From contig CM060984.1 of the NCBI GenBank assembly GCA_030765065.1, positions 106,993,488 through 107,057,487 on the forward strand: a stretch of DNA of 64,000 nucleotides, in the 5' to 3' direction. This DNA comes from Deroplatys truncata (lineage: Eukaryota > Arthropoda > Insecta > Mantodea > Mantidae). Below the pieces are notes generated by a model. The model worked only from the letters and a program-made list of their open reading frames with translations, made no database searches and was not told the origin of the DNA. Below, piece after piece: positions 10,600 through 22,061 of this stretch (within the stretch, counting starts at the first letter, position 1; the number at the start of each line of letters is the position of its first letter). A program made the position numbers and the translations under genes.

Positions 10600-13200
10600 G
10601 AATTGAGGAAGTGACGTGGAGTGTTTTTGATTGGTTCGTTAATTTGGGGTGGGAGATGGAGGAAGGGAGATGGAGGAGTATGGAGGTCGCGTGATGGAGA
10701 GGAGCTGGGTGGCGAGGTGTTGTCTGTGCGGAGGTCGGTACTGAAAGAGGGGTAAAGATGGGGAGCGAGGGATAAAAAGTGTAACAGAAAGTGACGTGTG
10801 AAGTTGTGATTGGTGGGAATAAGAAGTGATTTTATTGGTGGAAAGGAGCAAATGAAGGTTGTTGATTGGTAAGAATAAGAGGGATTATGATTGGTGGAAA
10901 AGAAAAAGTTGTGGGAGTGGGGTATGTTGGAGGTGATGGGAAAGGTGAGTTTTGCTAGCAGCAAGATTTGCAAAAGCCTGTCTTGAACTGATCAGCAATT
11001 TTTGAACGTCGGATGGTAGTTTTCTTGAGTGGATAGAGAGATGGGGGCGATATGAGATGCGGTGGCGAAAATGGGAACTAGATAAGGTTGTTGAGACAAG
11101 AGGTTTAAGGACGAGGAAATTTGGAGGTTAGTGGTGAACACGGCGGTCGCAAGAGGTGGGGGTAAGGAGACGCAGTGGTGAGAATGGGAACTAAAAGAAG
11201 ATGGGGGTAGCAAGAGTTTTAGAAGAGTAGATTTTGAGGTTAAAATAGTGGGAACTAAAAATGGCGGAGGGTCTGCGACAAGGAGATGCGGTGAGAACTA
11301 AACAAGATGGCGGTCGCAAGAGGAGGGTAAGGAGATTTGAGGTTACAGTACGAAAACACGAAAGGATATATTCCTACGCCAAGCAGGTGCGAAAAATAAT
11401 TATGCGTGTGGTACTTACCTGTTACCGGTGTGGATGCGTCACCAAAAGCGCGGCACGCGAGGCGGAAAAATAAAAGCAAACTGTTTTTGAAAATGCTTAA
11501 CCAGCTTTAAGATCAACCAACATCACTACGCACTGATATACCTAGGTTTTTAAAGCGGTACAGACACCCTTTGCAGAGGCGTAATTTAACTATACCAAAA
11601 ACCTGGTACTGGACCATCGTGATGGTCGCTAGCGTACGTAGGAGCAGGGTTCTCATAGCCGGTCGAAAGCGGTCAAAAACGTGTACGACGTAGGTGTTGA
11701 CAGTAGCTGCTGTCGAGTCAACGGTCGAGGTGTGAATAAACAAGATCTGTTCTCGCCGGCAATTTGGTTCGGAGATGTGAGCAGCGGCGAGGTGTTGTCT
11801 GTGCGGAGGTCGGGACTGAAAGAGGGAAAAGATGGGGAGCGAGGGATAAAAAGTGTAACAGAAAGTGACGTGTGAAGTTGTGATTGGTGGGAATAAGAAG
11901 TGATTTTATTGGTGGAAAGGAGCAAATGAAAGTTGTTGATTGGTAAGAATAAGAGAGGTTATGATTGGTGGAAAGAAAAAGGAGTGGGGTATGTTGGAGG
12001 TGATGGGAAAGGTAAGTTTTGCTAGCAACAAGATTTGCAAAAGCCTGTCGTGAACTGATCAGCAATTTTTTGAACGTTGGATGGTAGTTTTCTTGAGTGG
12101 ATAGAGAGATGGGGCGATATGAGATGCGGTGGCGAAAATGGGAACTAAACAAGGTGGTTGAGACAAGAGGTTTAAGGACGAGGAAATTTGGAGGTTAGTG
12201 GTGAACATGGCGGTCGCAAGAGGTGGGGGTAAGGAGACGCGGTGGTGAGAATGGGAACTAAAAGAAGATGGCGGTAGCAAGAGGTTAGAAGAGTAGATTT
12301 TGAGGTTAAAATAGCGGGAACTAAAAATGGCGGAGGGTCTGCGACAAGGAGATGCGGTGAGAACTAAACAAGATGGCGGACGCAAGAGGTGGGTAAGGAG
12401 GTTTGAGGTTACAGTACCAAAACACGAAAGGATATATTCCTACGCCAAGCAGGTCCGAAAAATAATTATGCGTGTGTTACTTACCTGTTACCGGTGTGGA
12501 TGCGTCACCAAAAGCGCGGCACGCGAGACGGAAAAATAAAAGCAAACTGTTTTTGAAAATGCTTAACCAGCTTTAAGATCAACCAACATCACTACGCACT
12601 GATATACCTAGGTTTTTAAAGCGGTACAGACACCCTTTGCAGAGGCGTAATTTAACTATACCAAAAACCTGGTACTGGACCATCGTGATGGTCGCTAGCG
12701 TACGTAGGAGCAGGGTTCTCATAGCCGGTCGAAAGCGGTCAAAAACGTGTACGACGTAGGTGTTGGCAGTAGCTGCTGCCGAGGCAACCGTCGAGGTGCG
12801 AATGAACCAGATCTGTTCTTGCAGGCAATCTGGTTGAGAGATGAGAGGCGCGGTGGTAAAAATGTGAACTAAATAAGATGGCGGAGGCACGAAGTTGAGG
12901 TTAAGGAGCGGCGAGGTGTTGACTGTGCGGCGGTTGGGGTCTGAAAGAGGGGGAAAGATGGCGAACGAGGGATAAAAAGTATAACAGAAAGTGACGTGTG
13001 AAGTTGTCATTGGTGGGAATAAGAAGTGATGTTATTGGTGGAAAGGAACAAATGAAAGTTGCTGATTGGCGAGAATAAGAGAGATTATGATTGGTGGAAA
13101 GAAAAAAAGGTGTGGGAGTGGGGTATGTTGGAGGTGATGGAAAAGGCAAGTTTTGCTACCAACAACATTTGCAAAAGCCTATCCAGAACTCATCAGCAAT
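10600..13200 (-). repeat. Three tandem ~1.1-kb promoter-like units, left arm
   Basis: Direct repeats spaced about 1,066-1,125 bp, read on the minus strand so that they point to the left tip. Each unit contains four CCAAT boxes, CACGTCACTT, CTTTTTATCCCTCG and a pyrimidine run ending in CAG. Next come a block with several GCCATCTT or GCCAT sites and, in the two inner units, CAG|GTAAGTA. Exon-like blocks bounded by these signals are 11,419-11,815 and 12,485-12,940. The outermost unit lacks the donor before the tip hairpin. The open frames here (such as 143 codons at 12579-13010) show no known domain. Confidence 0.7.
12579..13010 (-). CDS. Hypothetical 143-codon frame in tandem unit (left arm)
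   Basis: The frame starts inside the promoter-like block, overlapping CACGTCAC, and ends GISVRSDVG. The last ~60 residues (from TYVVHVFDRFRPAMR to the stop) recur identically in the neighbouring unit at 11,513-11,743, where the upstream frame is different. No domain, signal peptide or membrane segment stands out. The DNA is equally conserved outside the frame, so there is no proof of translation. I would treat it as a repeat-borne open frame unless transcripts are found. Confidence 0.2.
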   Translation of the reverse strand: MTTSHVTFCYTFYPSFAIFPPLSDPNRRTVNTSPLLNLNFVPPPSYLVHIFTTAPLISQPDCLQEQIWFIRTSTVASAAATANTYVVHVFDRFRPAMRTLLLRTLATITMVQYQVFGIVKLRLCKGCLYRFKNLGISVRSDVG

Positions 13201-13964
13201 TTTAAATAACTAGTGTTTCGGGGGTTTTCTCTGGCTGGTAGACGAATGCAAGCTGTTTCTACCATACTTATATTATTCGTCTTTTTCCTTTTTTTTTTTT
13301 AAAATGACTAGTTTTTTTTTTTTTTTTTTTTTTGGGGAGTTTTCTGCGGATGGTAAACAAATGCAAGCTCTTTCTGCTTTTTCATAGGTTTTCCCTGGTT
13401 GGTAGGCGTTTTCTGTACTGGTTGACGAAGGCGTTTCTAATTTTGGAGGTTTTCTCAGGTTTTTAGCGGTTGTCCCTGCCCGGTAGGCAAATGATGAAGT
13501 TTTACCTTGTCGGCGCACGGATACTAGGCACGTACTGGCGCGCACACACACACACACACACACACAGAGACAGACAGACACACAGACAGGCACACACACA
13601 CGGACATGTTTCCAAAAATGCTTTTTTTTTTTTTTTTTTTTTTTTTGATTCAGGAGGTCTCAAAACGTGTATTTCCGGTGAAATCTCGGTATCGAATTTT
13701 TGGGCGGAATGCAATACTTCCCCTACTTACTATACGTAGTAGAGAAAGTAAAAAAGTATTGAAAAATTTAAGGAAATAACAAGCAATATCTCAAAAGTGT
13801 ACTATCTTGTTTTCAAGGGTTTTCCAGATCGGTAAGCGTTAGAATACTCTTAGAGCTTTTTTCAGGTTTTTTAGCGGTTGTCCCTGGCCGGTAGGCAATT
13901 GATAAAGTTTTTCTATAACGTCGTCGTTTTGGCTTGTGGCGCACGGTTCCTAGGCACGTACTCG

Positions 13965-14003
<39 letters not shown>

Positions 14004-14030
14004 ATAGTAGCGTATAAAAAAAACTGATTT
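13201..14030. repeat. Mixed repeat block with CA and T tracts, left arm
   Basis: The block has SINE-body-like pieces (ggttttccctggttggtagg recurs, resembling the SINE at 53.1 kb), T-runs of ~24 bp near 13,313 and 13,621, and CA microsatellites near 13,546 and 13,972 with a CG-alternating start. A Rep-A 3' end lies at about 13,595-13,756. The mirror block in the right arm is 25,010-25,610, with different microsatellite lengths. Confidence 0.7.
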
Positions 14031-14032
14031 GT

Positions 14033-16868
14033 TACACTCACATGACTTTCTCTACTCTTGTACAATCTAATTGGTAGCTTTTAAGCGATAGTCAAATATT
14101 TTAACGCTGGTTGCTATGTGGCGAATTCCATTCTGTTTGCATGTTCAGGACATAAAAAAATGAATAAACGAATTTGAGAAAAAGTATAAGTATTGGAAAA
14201 TTTAAGGAAATAACAAGCAATATCTCGAAAACGGTTCACTCAACAAAAGAAACGTATATGACATAAGTTGTGTATTTTAACGCGATCTACATTTTTTGTG
14301 TAGTAAAATTTTGTCTATCTCTTATGGTTTACCAGTTATGCAAAAAAGTCGTTCACAATGAAGAATATTTTTGGAGACATTCCCAGAAAATTCGAGATAT
14401 ACATTTTATTTGACATGACAATATCTTAAACATATGATGTTTTAATCAAAATCGTTAGAGCCGTTTTTGAGAAAATTAAAATTTTCGAAAAATGTTCCAT
14501 GTAAAGGGTAGTCTGGGGTGGGGGGATTTTCTTGAAAACCTTCGTGTCGCATCTCTGGAAGATACTGAACCTAAATACCAAGTTTGGTGTTTATCCGACT
14601 GTTCGTTTTTGAGTTATGCTGTTCACAGACACACAGACACACAGACAGACACACACACGGACATGTTTCCAAAAATGCTTTTTTTTTTTGGATTCAGAGA
14701 TTCTCAAAACATGTATTTCCAGTGAAATCTCGGTAACGAATTTTTGGGTGGAATGCAATACTTCCCCTACTTACTATACGTAGTAGAGAAAGTAAAAATG
14801 AATAACGCATTTGAGAAAAAGTATAAGTATTGGAAAATTTAAGGAAATAACAAGCAATATCTCGAAAATGGTTCACTCAACTAAAAAAAAATGTATATGA
14901 CATAAATTGTGTATTTTAACGCGATCTACATTTTTTGTGTAGTAAAATTTTGGCTATCTCTTATGGTTTACCAGTTATGCATACTGAACCTAAATACCAA
15001 GTTTGGTGTTTATCCGACTGTTCGTTTTTGAGTTATGCTGTTCACAGACACACAGACGCACAGACAGACAGACACACAGACACACAGACACACAGACAGA
15101 CACACACACGGACATGTTTCCAAAAATGCTTTTTTTTTTCTGGATTCAGTGATTCTCAAAACATGTATTTCCAGTGAAATCTCGGTATCGAATTTTTGGG
15201 TGGAATGCAATACTTCCCCTACTTACTATACGTAGTAGAGAAAGTAAAAATGAATAACGCATTTGAGAAAAAGTATAAGTATTGGAAAATTTAAAGGAAA
15301 TAACAAGCAATATCTCGAAAAACGGTTCACTCAACAAAATAAATGTATATGGCATAAGTTGTGTATTTTAACGTGATCTACATTTTTTGTGTAGCAAACT
15401 TTTGTCTATCTCTTACGGTTTATCAGTTATGAAAAAGTCGTTCACAATGAAGAATTCTTTTGGAGACATTCCCAGAAAATTCGAGATATACATTTCATTT
15501 CTCTCGACATTATCTTAAATATATGATATTTTCATCAAAATCGTTAGAGCCATTTTTTAATACAAAGAGAACGGGATTTCACAAGTGAAACAGTACTGTG
15601 ATAACGATACCACTGAAACAAAAAAAAAAATCTGATGTGTAACACTCACATGACTTTCTCAACTCTTGTACAAAGTATTTTTACAAACGCTTATTCCCCA
15701 TCTAGTTCATGTTAATCGAGATAAACATTTGCAAAATCTATTTTATTGCTAATTTTCTTGTATAAAAAAAAAATCTGATGTGTAACACTCACATGACGTT
15801 TTCTACTCTTGTACAAAGTATTTTTACAAACGCTTATGCTCCATCTAGTTCATGTTAATCGAGATAAACATTTGCAAACTCTATTTTATTGCTAATTTTC
15901 TTGTAGATGTAGGGGAAAATATATTTACAAGGGGAATATAGAAAAACAGTAGCCTTTAAGCACATACATATCTCTTAATAGCTGGTTGCTATGTGCAACA
16001 CCATTCTTTTTGCCACAGATTAATACTGTTTGCATATCAAAGACAAAAAAAAATGAATAACGAAGTCCCATTTGAGAAAATAAATATTGGAAAATTAACA
16101 AACAATATCTCGAAAACGGTTCACTCAACAACAAAAATGTATATTACATAAGATGTGTATTTTAACGCGATCTACATTTTTTGAGTAGTAAAATTTTGTC
16201 TATCTCTTACGGTTTTTCAGTTATGAAAAAGACGTTCACAATGAAGAATACTTTTGGAGACATTCCCAGAAAATTCGAGATATACATTTCATTTCTCACG
16301 ACATTATATTAAACATACGATATTTTTCATCAAAATCGTTAGAGCCATTTTTTTTAATACAAAGAGAACGGGATTTCACAAGTGAAACAGTACTGTGATA
16401 ACGATACCAACAAAACTAATTATTATTCACCCACTGAAACACATAAAAAAAATCTGATGTGTAACACTCACATGACTTTTCTCATCTCTTGTACAAAGTA
16501 TTTTTACAAACGCTTATTCCCCATCTAGTTCATGTTAATCGAGATAAACATTTGCAAACTCTGTTTTATTGCTAATTTTGTTGTAGATGTAGGGAAAATA
16601 TATTTACAAGGGGAATATAGAAAAACAGTAGCCTTTAAGCACATACATATCTCTTAATAGCTGGTTGCTATGTGCAGTACCATTCTTTTTGCCACAGATT
16701 AATACTCTTTGCATATCAAAGACAAAAAAAAAAATGAATAACGAATTCCCATTTGAGAAAATAACTATTGGAAAATTTAAGTAAATAACAAGCAATATCT
16801 CGAAAACGGTTCACTCAACAATAAAGATGTATATGACATAAGTTGTGTATTTTAACGCGATCTACATA
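14033..16868 (+). repeat. Stack of Rep-A pieces, left arm
   Basis: Successive Rep-A pieces lie head to tail: 14,033-14,787 (near complete), 14,788-15,250, 15,251-15,558 (truncated), 15,618-15,765, 15,766-16,350 and 16,448-16,868 (truncated). Junctions fall in A-runs, where the 3' end agtaaaaa meets an internal aaaatgaataacg. A 60-bp non-Rep-A stretch (aagagaacgggatttcacaa onward) follows two of the truncated pieces, at 15,565 and 16,369, suggesting that this part spread by segmental duplication. Confidence 0.75.
15618..15905 (+). repeat. Arm-specific ~142-bp tandem duplication
   Basis: The Rep-A 5' piece beginning aaaatctgatgtgtaacac occurs twice in tandem here but once at the mirror position (~23,020-23,165). 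The right arm's single copy carries the variants of the second left copy (gacgttttctactc, cttatgctcc). This is the largest structural difference between the arms. Confidence 0.75.
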
Positions 16869-17327
16869 CTTTCGTACTCACCTATAAGATATAGAGGGTA
16901 GAGGTCGTACGAACGTAGCACTTTGAGAATCTATATTCAACAGTTGGTGTTACTCCTTAGAAAGGAAGTATCTGCTGATTTTTATTTAATTCTTTACATT
17001 TTACATAACACGTATGCACTGGCACAACACAAAAGCACTACACACGATACTCAGTTTTAATATTTGCACTAATAACATCAGGAATAACTGAAGTCTGCAA
17101 ACAGTCATTTCCCATGTGCAGCCTTACGTACAGAGAACGTGTGTGGCTGATCTATGTGTAAAAAGAGCCTGAGAGCGGATGTACGTCAGCGGTAAAATCT
17201 TTTAAATGCATTTTTATTGGCGATGGTAGAAATCGTGCAGTGGTGGATCGTGAAAATTCATATAAATGGATGTATCACCTCATAATAAGCCTCTATATAC
17301 CAAGAATATTGAGTTTTTAAAAAGTCA
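16869..17327 (-). other. Single-copy segment between Rep-A stack and 76-bp array (left)
   Basis: About 460 bp with no repeat elsewhere except its mirror at 21,603-22,061. On the minus strand it has a CCAAT (cgccaataaaaatgc), a polyadenylation-like AATAAA and, at its outer edge, tatag|gtgagtacg, a good donor consensus. It has no long open frame. It may be a promoter-to-first-exon-like block pointing outward. Confidence 0.4.
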
Positions 17328-18890
17328 GCAACTGTACCTGTGTTTCTATACGTGAACGTCAGATGGCAGCTTCGATACGTGTCCACGGAGACCTTAGTGC
17401 TAGGCAACTGTACCTCTGTTTCTATACGTGAACGGCAGATTGCAGCTTCGATACGTGTCCACAGAGACCTTAGTGCTAGGCAACTGTACCTCTGTTTCTA
17501 TACGTGAACGGCAGATTGCAGCTTCGATACGTGTCCACGGAGACCTTAGTGCTAGGCAACTGCACCTCTGTTTCTATACGTGAACGGCAGATTGCAGCTT
17601 CGATACGTGTCCACGGAGACCTTAGCGCTAGGCAACTGCACCTCTGTTTCTATACGTGAACGGCAGATTGCAGCTTCGATACGTGTCCACGGAGACCTTA
17701 GTGCTAGGCAACTGTACCTCTGTTTCTATACGTGAACGGCAGATTGCAGCTTCGATACGTGTCCACGGAGACCTTAGTGCTAGGCAACTGTACCTCTGTT
17801 TCTATACGTGAACGGCAGATTACAGCTTCGATACGTGTCCACGGAGACCTTAGTGCTAGGCAACTGCAACTCTGTTTCTATACGTGAACGGCAGATTGCA
17901 GCTTCGATACGTATCCACGGAGACCTTAGTGCTAGGCAACTGCACCTCTGTTTCTATACGTGAACGGCAGATTGCAGCTTCAATACGTGTCCACGGAGAC
18001 CTTAGTGCTAGGCAACTGTACCTCTGTTTCTATACGTGAACGGGAGATTGCAGCTTCGATACGTGTCCACGGAGACCTTAGTGCTAGGCAACTGCACCTC
18101 TGTTTCTATACGTGAACGTCAGATTGCAGCTTCGATACGTGTCCACGGAGACCTTAGTGCTAGGCAACTGCACCTCTGTTTCTATACGTGAACGGCAGAT
18201 TGCAGCTTCGATACGTATCCACGGGGACCTTAGTGCTAGGGAACTGCACCTCTGTTTCTATACGTGAACGGCAGATTGCAGCTTCAATACGTGTCCACGG
18301 AGACCTTAGTGCTAGGCAGCTGTACCTCTGTTTCTATACGTGAACGGCAGATTGCAGCTTCGATACGTGTCCACGGAGATCTTAGTGCTAGGCAGCTATA
18401 CCTGTTTCTATACGTCAACGGCAGATTGCAGCTTCGATACGTGTTCACGGAGACCTTAGTGCTAGGCAACTGTACCTGTGTTTCTATACGTGTCCACGGA
18501 GACCTTAGTGCTAGACAACTGTACCTCTGTTTCTATACGTGAACGGCAGATTGCAGCTTCAATACGTGTCCACGGAGACCTTAGTGCTAGTGCTAGGCAA
18601 CTATACCTCTGTTTCTATACGTGAACGGCAGATTGCAGGTTCGATACGTGTCCACGGAGATCTTAGTGCTAGGCAACTATACCTGTTTCTATACGTGAAC
18701 GGCAGATTGCAGCTTCGATACGTGTCCACGGAGACCTTAGTGCTAGGCAACTGTACCTGTGTTTCTATACGTGAACGTCAGATGGCAGCTTCGATACGTG
18801 TCCACGGAGACCTTAGTGTTAGGCAACTGTACCTCTGTTTCTATACGTGAACGGCAGATTGCAGCTTCGATACGTGTCCACGGAGACCTT
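17328..18890 (+). repeat. 76-bp tandem array, left arm
   Basis: About 20 copies of a 76-bp unit (tatacgtgaacggcagattg, then cagcttcgatacgtgtccac, then ggagaccttagtgctagg and a short tail). Each unit holds two related ACGTG cores. Variant units, including shortened ones near 18,395 and 18,480-18,545, occur in the same order in the right arm, so the array formed before the arms were duplicated. Open frames here (e.g. 18264-18542) are translations of the repeat, not genes. Confidence 0.95.
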
Positions 18891-19450
18891 TCGCTTCAGG
18901 TGACAAAATAACACTAGGCACTTGTGTGCCGTGGTGTAAGCCGCAATCACGGTATTGGTAGCGTGGATCTCCTTGGGGCTCTCCTCGGAGTTACCTCAAC
19001 ACCACGTACATGACCTGGTTCGTCACGGGTACGCAGGTCTGCACTACCACTTCCTCGGCGTTGAGCAGGCCCAGGAGGCGATCGTACCGGTACACCAGCT
19101 AGCACGTGGACATGTTATCGCGCTGTGGTGTTGCGTGTGCGAGGTATGGAAACTCAAGGACGCAAAACATGCACGACCGAGGGTTAAAAAGCAGAACAAG
19201 TAGTGACGTGGAGCGTTGTGATTGGTGTAAATAAGACGATCTCTGATAGGTGGACAAATTGAAATAACGTGATGTGATAGGCGAAAATAAAATCAAAGGT
19301 GATTGGATGAAAAATGACGAGAAGGAATTAGCGGTGAATTTGTGAACTAAGATGGCGACGATTTTTTTTTTTTAAAAAAAAGGATAATATAAGTACGGCA
19401 ACTGTAACGGTTTACGGCAAACGCGCGCCGCGCAATGCGTCACGCCGGGC
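18891..19450 (-). other. GC-rich central block, left copy
   Basis: Mirror of 19,480-20,039. It contains the GC-ended 35-codon frame (18,994-19,098, minus), two CCAAT boxes (near 19,221 and 19,302), CACGTCAC and CTTTTTAA. It is thus a diverged fourth copy of the promoter-like module. Next to the loop lies a GC-rich terminus (gcgcgccgcgcaatgcgtc). Confidence 0.6.
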
Positions 19451-19479
19451 ATCTTGCTCAATATGATTTTTGTTTTATT
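19451..19479. other. Loop of the palindrome
   Basis: About 29 AT-rich bases (atcttgctcaatatg...) are the only unpaired sequence between the arms. The first arm bases on either side are cacgccgggc and gcccgggcgtg, which differ by one base in length. Confidence 0.85.
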
Positions 19480-19614
19480 GCCCGGGCGTGACGCATTGCG
19501 CGGCGCGCGTTTGCCGTAAACCGTTACAGTTGCCGTACTTATATTATCCTTTTTTTTAAAAAAAAAAATCTTCGCCATCTTAGTTCACAAATTCACCGCT
19601 AATTCCTTCTCGTC

Positions 19615-19760
19615 ATTTTTCATCCAATCACCTTTGATTTTATTTTCGCCTATCACATCACGTTATTTCAATTTGTCCACCTATCAGAGATCGTCTTATT
19701 TACACCAATCACAACGCTCCACGTCACTACTTGTTCTGCTTTTTAACCCTCGGTCGTGCA
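19615..19760 (+). promoter_or_regulatory. Central promoter-like module (right copy)
   Basis: CCAAT boxes at 19,624 and 19,705, CACGTCAC at 19,720-19,727 and CTTTTTAA at 19,739-19,746 occur in the same order and spacing as in the outer tandem units. It points toward the GC-ended frame and outward toward the right tip. The order is seen directly; promoter activity is inferred. Confidence 0.4.
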
Positions 19761-19831
19761 TGTTTTGCGTCCTTGAGTTTCCATACCTCGCACACGCAAC
19801 ACCACAGCGCGATAACATGTCCACGTGCTAG

Positions 19832-19936
19832 CTGGTGTACCGGTACGATCGCCTCCTGGGCCTGCTCAACGCCGAGGAAGTGGTAGTGCAGACCTGCGTA
19901 CCCGTGACGAACCAGGTCATGTACGTGGTGTTGAGG
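19832..19936 (+). CDS. GC-ended 35-codon frame, exon-like (right copy)
   Basis: The frame reads LVYRYDRLLGLLNAEEVV and goes on to TNQVMYVVLR. Nearly every codon ends in G or C (CTG GTG TAC CGG TAC), unlike the surrounding AT-rich DNA. It is preceded in frame by TAG (as ...gtgctag|ctg) and ends ...ttgag|gtaact, so its edges coincide with an acceptor-like AG and a donor-like GT. This looks like one captured internal exon. The upstream frame on the same strand, MFCVLEFPYLAHATPQRDN (from 19,760), ends at that TAG. I do not recognise the protein. The left-arm copy is 18,994-19,098 (minus). Confidence 0.35.
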
Positions 19937-20039
19937 TAACTCCGAGGAGAGCCCCAAGGAGATCCACGCTACCAATACCGTGATTGCGGCTTACACCACG
20001 GCACACAAGTGCCTAGTGTTATTTTGTCACCTGAAGCGA

Positions 20040-21602
20040 AAGGTCTCCGTGGACACGTATCGAAGCTGCAATCTGCCGTTCACGTATAGAAACAGAGGTA
20101 CAGTTGCCTAACACTAAGGTCTCCGTGGACACGTATCGAAGCTGCCATCTGACGTTCACGTATAGAAACACAGGTACAGTTGCCTAGCACTAAGGTCTCC
20201 GTGGACACGTATCGAAGCTGCAATCTGCCGTTCACGTATAGAAACAGGTATAGTTGCCTAGCACTAAGATCTCCGTGGACACGTATCGAACCTGCAATCT
20301 GCCGTTCACGTATAGAAACAGAGGTATAGTTGCCTAGCACTAGCACTAAGGTCTCCGTGGACACGTATTGAAGCTGCAATCTGCCGTTCACGTATAGAAA
20401 CAGAGGTACAGTTGTCTAGCACTAAGGTCTCCGTGGACACGTATAGAAACACAGGTACAGTTGCCTAGCACTAAGGTCTCCGTGAACACGTATCGAAGCT
20501 GCAATCTGCCGTTGACGTATAGAAACAGGTATAGCTGCCTAGCACTAAGATCTCCGTGGACACGTATCGAAGCTGCAATCTGCCGTTCACGTATAGAAAC
20601 AGAGGTACAGCTGCCTAGCACTAAGGTCTCCGTGGACACGTATTGAAGCTGCAATCTGCCGTTCACGTATAGAAACAGAGGTGCAGTTCCCTAGCACTAA
20701 GGTCCCCGTGGATACGTATCGAAGCTGCAATCTGCCGTTCACGTATAGAAACAGAGGTGCAGTTGCCTAGCACTAAGGTCTCCGTGGACACGTATCGAAG
20801 CTGCAATCTGACGTTCACGTATAGAAACAGAGGTGCAGTTGCCTAGCACTAAGGTCTCCGTGGACACGTATCGAAGCTGCAATCTCCCGTTCACGTATAG
20901 AAACAGAGGTACAGTTGCCTAGCACTAAGGTCTCCGTGGACACGTATTGAAGCTGCAATCTGCCGTTCACGTATAGAAACAGAGGTGCAGTTGCCTAGCA
21001 CTAAGGTCTCCGTGGATACGTATCGAAGCTGCAATCTGCCGTTCACGTATAGAAACAGAGGTGCAGTTGCCTAGCACTAAGGTCTCCGTGGACACGTATC
21101 GAAGCTGCAATCTGCCGTTCACGTATAGAAACAGAGGTACAGTTGCCTAGCACTAAGGTCTCCGTGGACACGTATCGAAGCTGCAATCTGCCGTTCACGT
21201 ATAGAAACAGAGGTACAGTTGCCTAGCACTAAGGTCTCCGTGGACACGTATCGAAGCTGCAATCTGCCGTTCACGTATAGAAACAGAGGTGCAGTTGCCT
21301 AGCGCTAAGGTCTCCGTGGACACGTATCGAAGCTGCAATCTGCCGTTCACGTATAGAAACAGAGGTGCAGTTGCCTAGCACTAAGGTCTCCGTGGACACG
21401 TATCGAAGCTGCAATCTGCCGTTCACGTATAGAAACAGAGGTACAGTTGCCTAGCACTAAGGTCTCCGTGGACACGTATCGAAGCTGCAATCTGCCGTTC
21501 ACGTATAGAAACAGAGGTACAGTTGCCTAGCACTAAGGTCTCCGTGGACACGTATCGAAGCTGCCATCTGACGTTCACGTATAGAAACACAGGTACAGTT
21601 GC
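20040..21602 (-). repeat. 76-bp tandem array, right arm
   Basis: Mirror image of the left array with the same variant units in the same order. Confidence 0.95.
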
Positions 21603-22061
21603 TGACTTTTTAAAAACTCAATATTCTTGGTATATAGAGGCTTATTATGAGGTGATACATCCATTTATATGAATTTTCACGATCCACCACTGCACGATTT
21701 CTACCATCGCCAATAAAAATGCATTTAAAAGATTTTACCGCTGACGTACATCCGCTCTCAGGCTCTTTTTACACATAGATCAGCCACACACGTTCTCTGT
21801 ACGTAAGGCTGCACATGGGAAATGACTGTTTGCAGACTTCAGTTATTCCTGATGTTATTAGTGCAAATATTAAAACTGAGTATCGTGTGTAGTGCTTTTG
21901 TGTTGTGCCAGTGCATACGTGTTATGTAAAATGTAAAGAATTAAATAAAAATCAGCAGATACTTCCTTTCTAAGGAGTAACACCAACTGTTGAATATAGA
22001 TTCTCAAAGTGCTACGTTCGTACGACCTCTACCCTCTATATCTTATAGGTGAGTACGAAAG
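21603..22061 (+). other. Single-copy segment, right copy
   Basis: Mirror of 16,869-17,327. On the plus strand it carries CCAAT at ~21,709, AATAAA near 21,944 and a donor-like tatag|gtgagtacg with the exon edge at 22,048. It has no long open frame. Confidence 0.4.

Larger units (their letters stand above)
10432..19450 (+). repeat. Left arm of palindrome
   Basis: About 9,019 bp. It pairs with 19,480-28,378. For corresponding positions the coordinate sum is 38,810 in the outer third, about 38,788 around 14.7-15.4 kb and 38,930 from 16.6 kb inward. The arms therefore differ by small indels and one net ~142-bp tandem duplication present only here (15,618-15,905). Point differences are rare, so the arms are recent or kept alike by gene conversion. 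Confidence 0.9.

Noticed and set aside
10566-10973. 135-codon Ser/Pro/His-rich frame in the left arm
   Set aside because: Composition follows the C/T-rich strand of the promoter-like unit; no domain.
11261-11473. 70-codon frame (MAEGLRQGDAVRTKQD...) in the tandem units
   Set aside because: Runs opposite to the promoter-like module, overlaps a longer antisense frame, and conservation is at the DNA level of the repeat.
18264-18850. Open frames of 92 and 103 codons
   Set aside because: Direct translations of the 76-bp array; the frame stays open only because the repeat lacks stops.
17328-18890. CRISPR array
   Set aside because: Contiguous 76-bp tandem units without variable spacers, in an animal-like genome.
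18955-19203. 82-codon frame MVAWISLGLSSELPQ... in the central block
   Set aside because: Antisense shadow of the GC-ended frame; codon-end bias favours the other strand.
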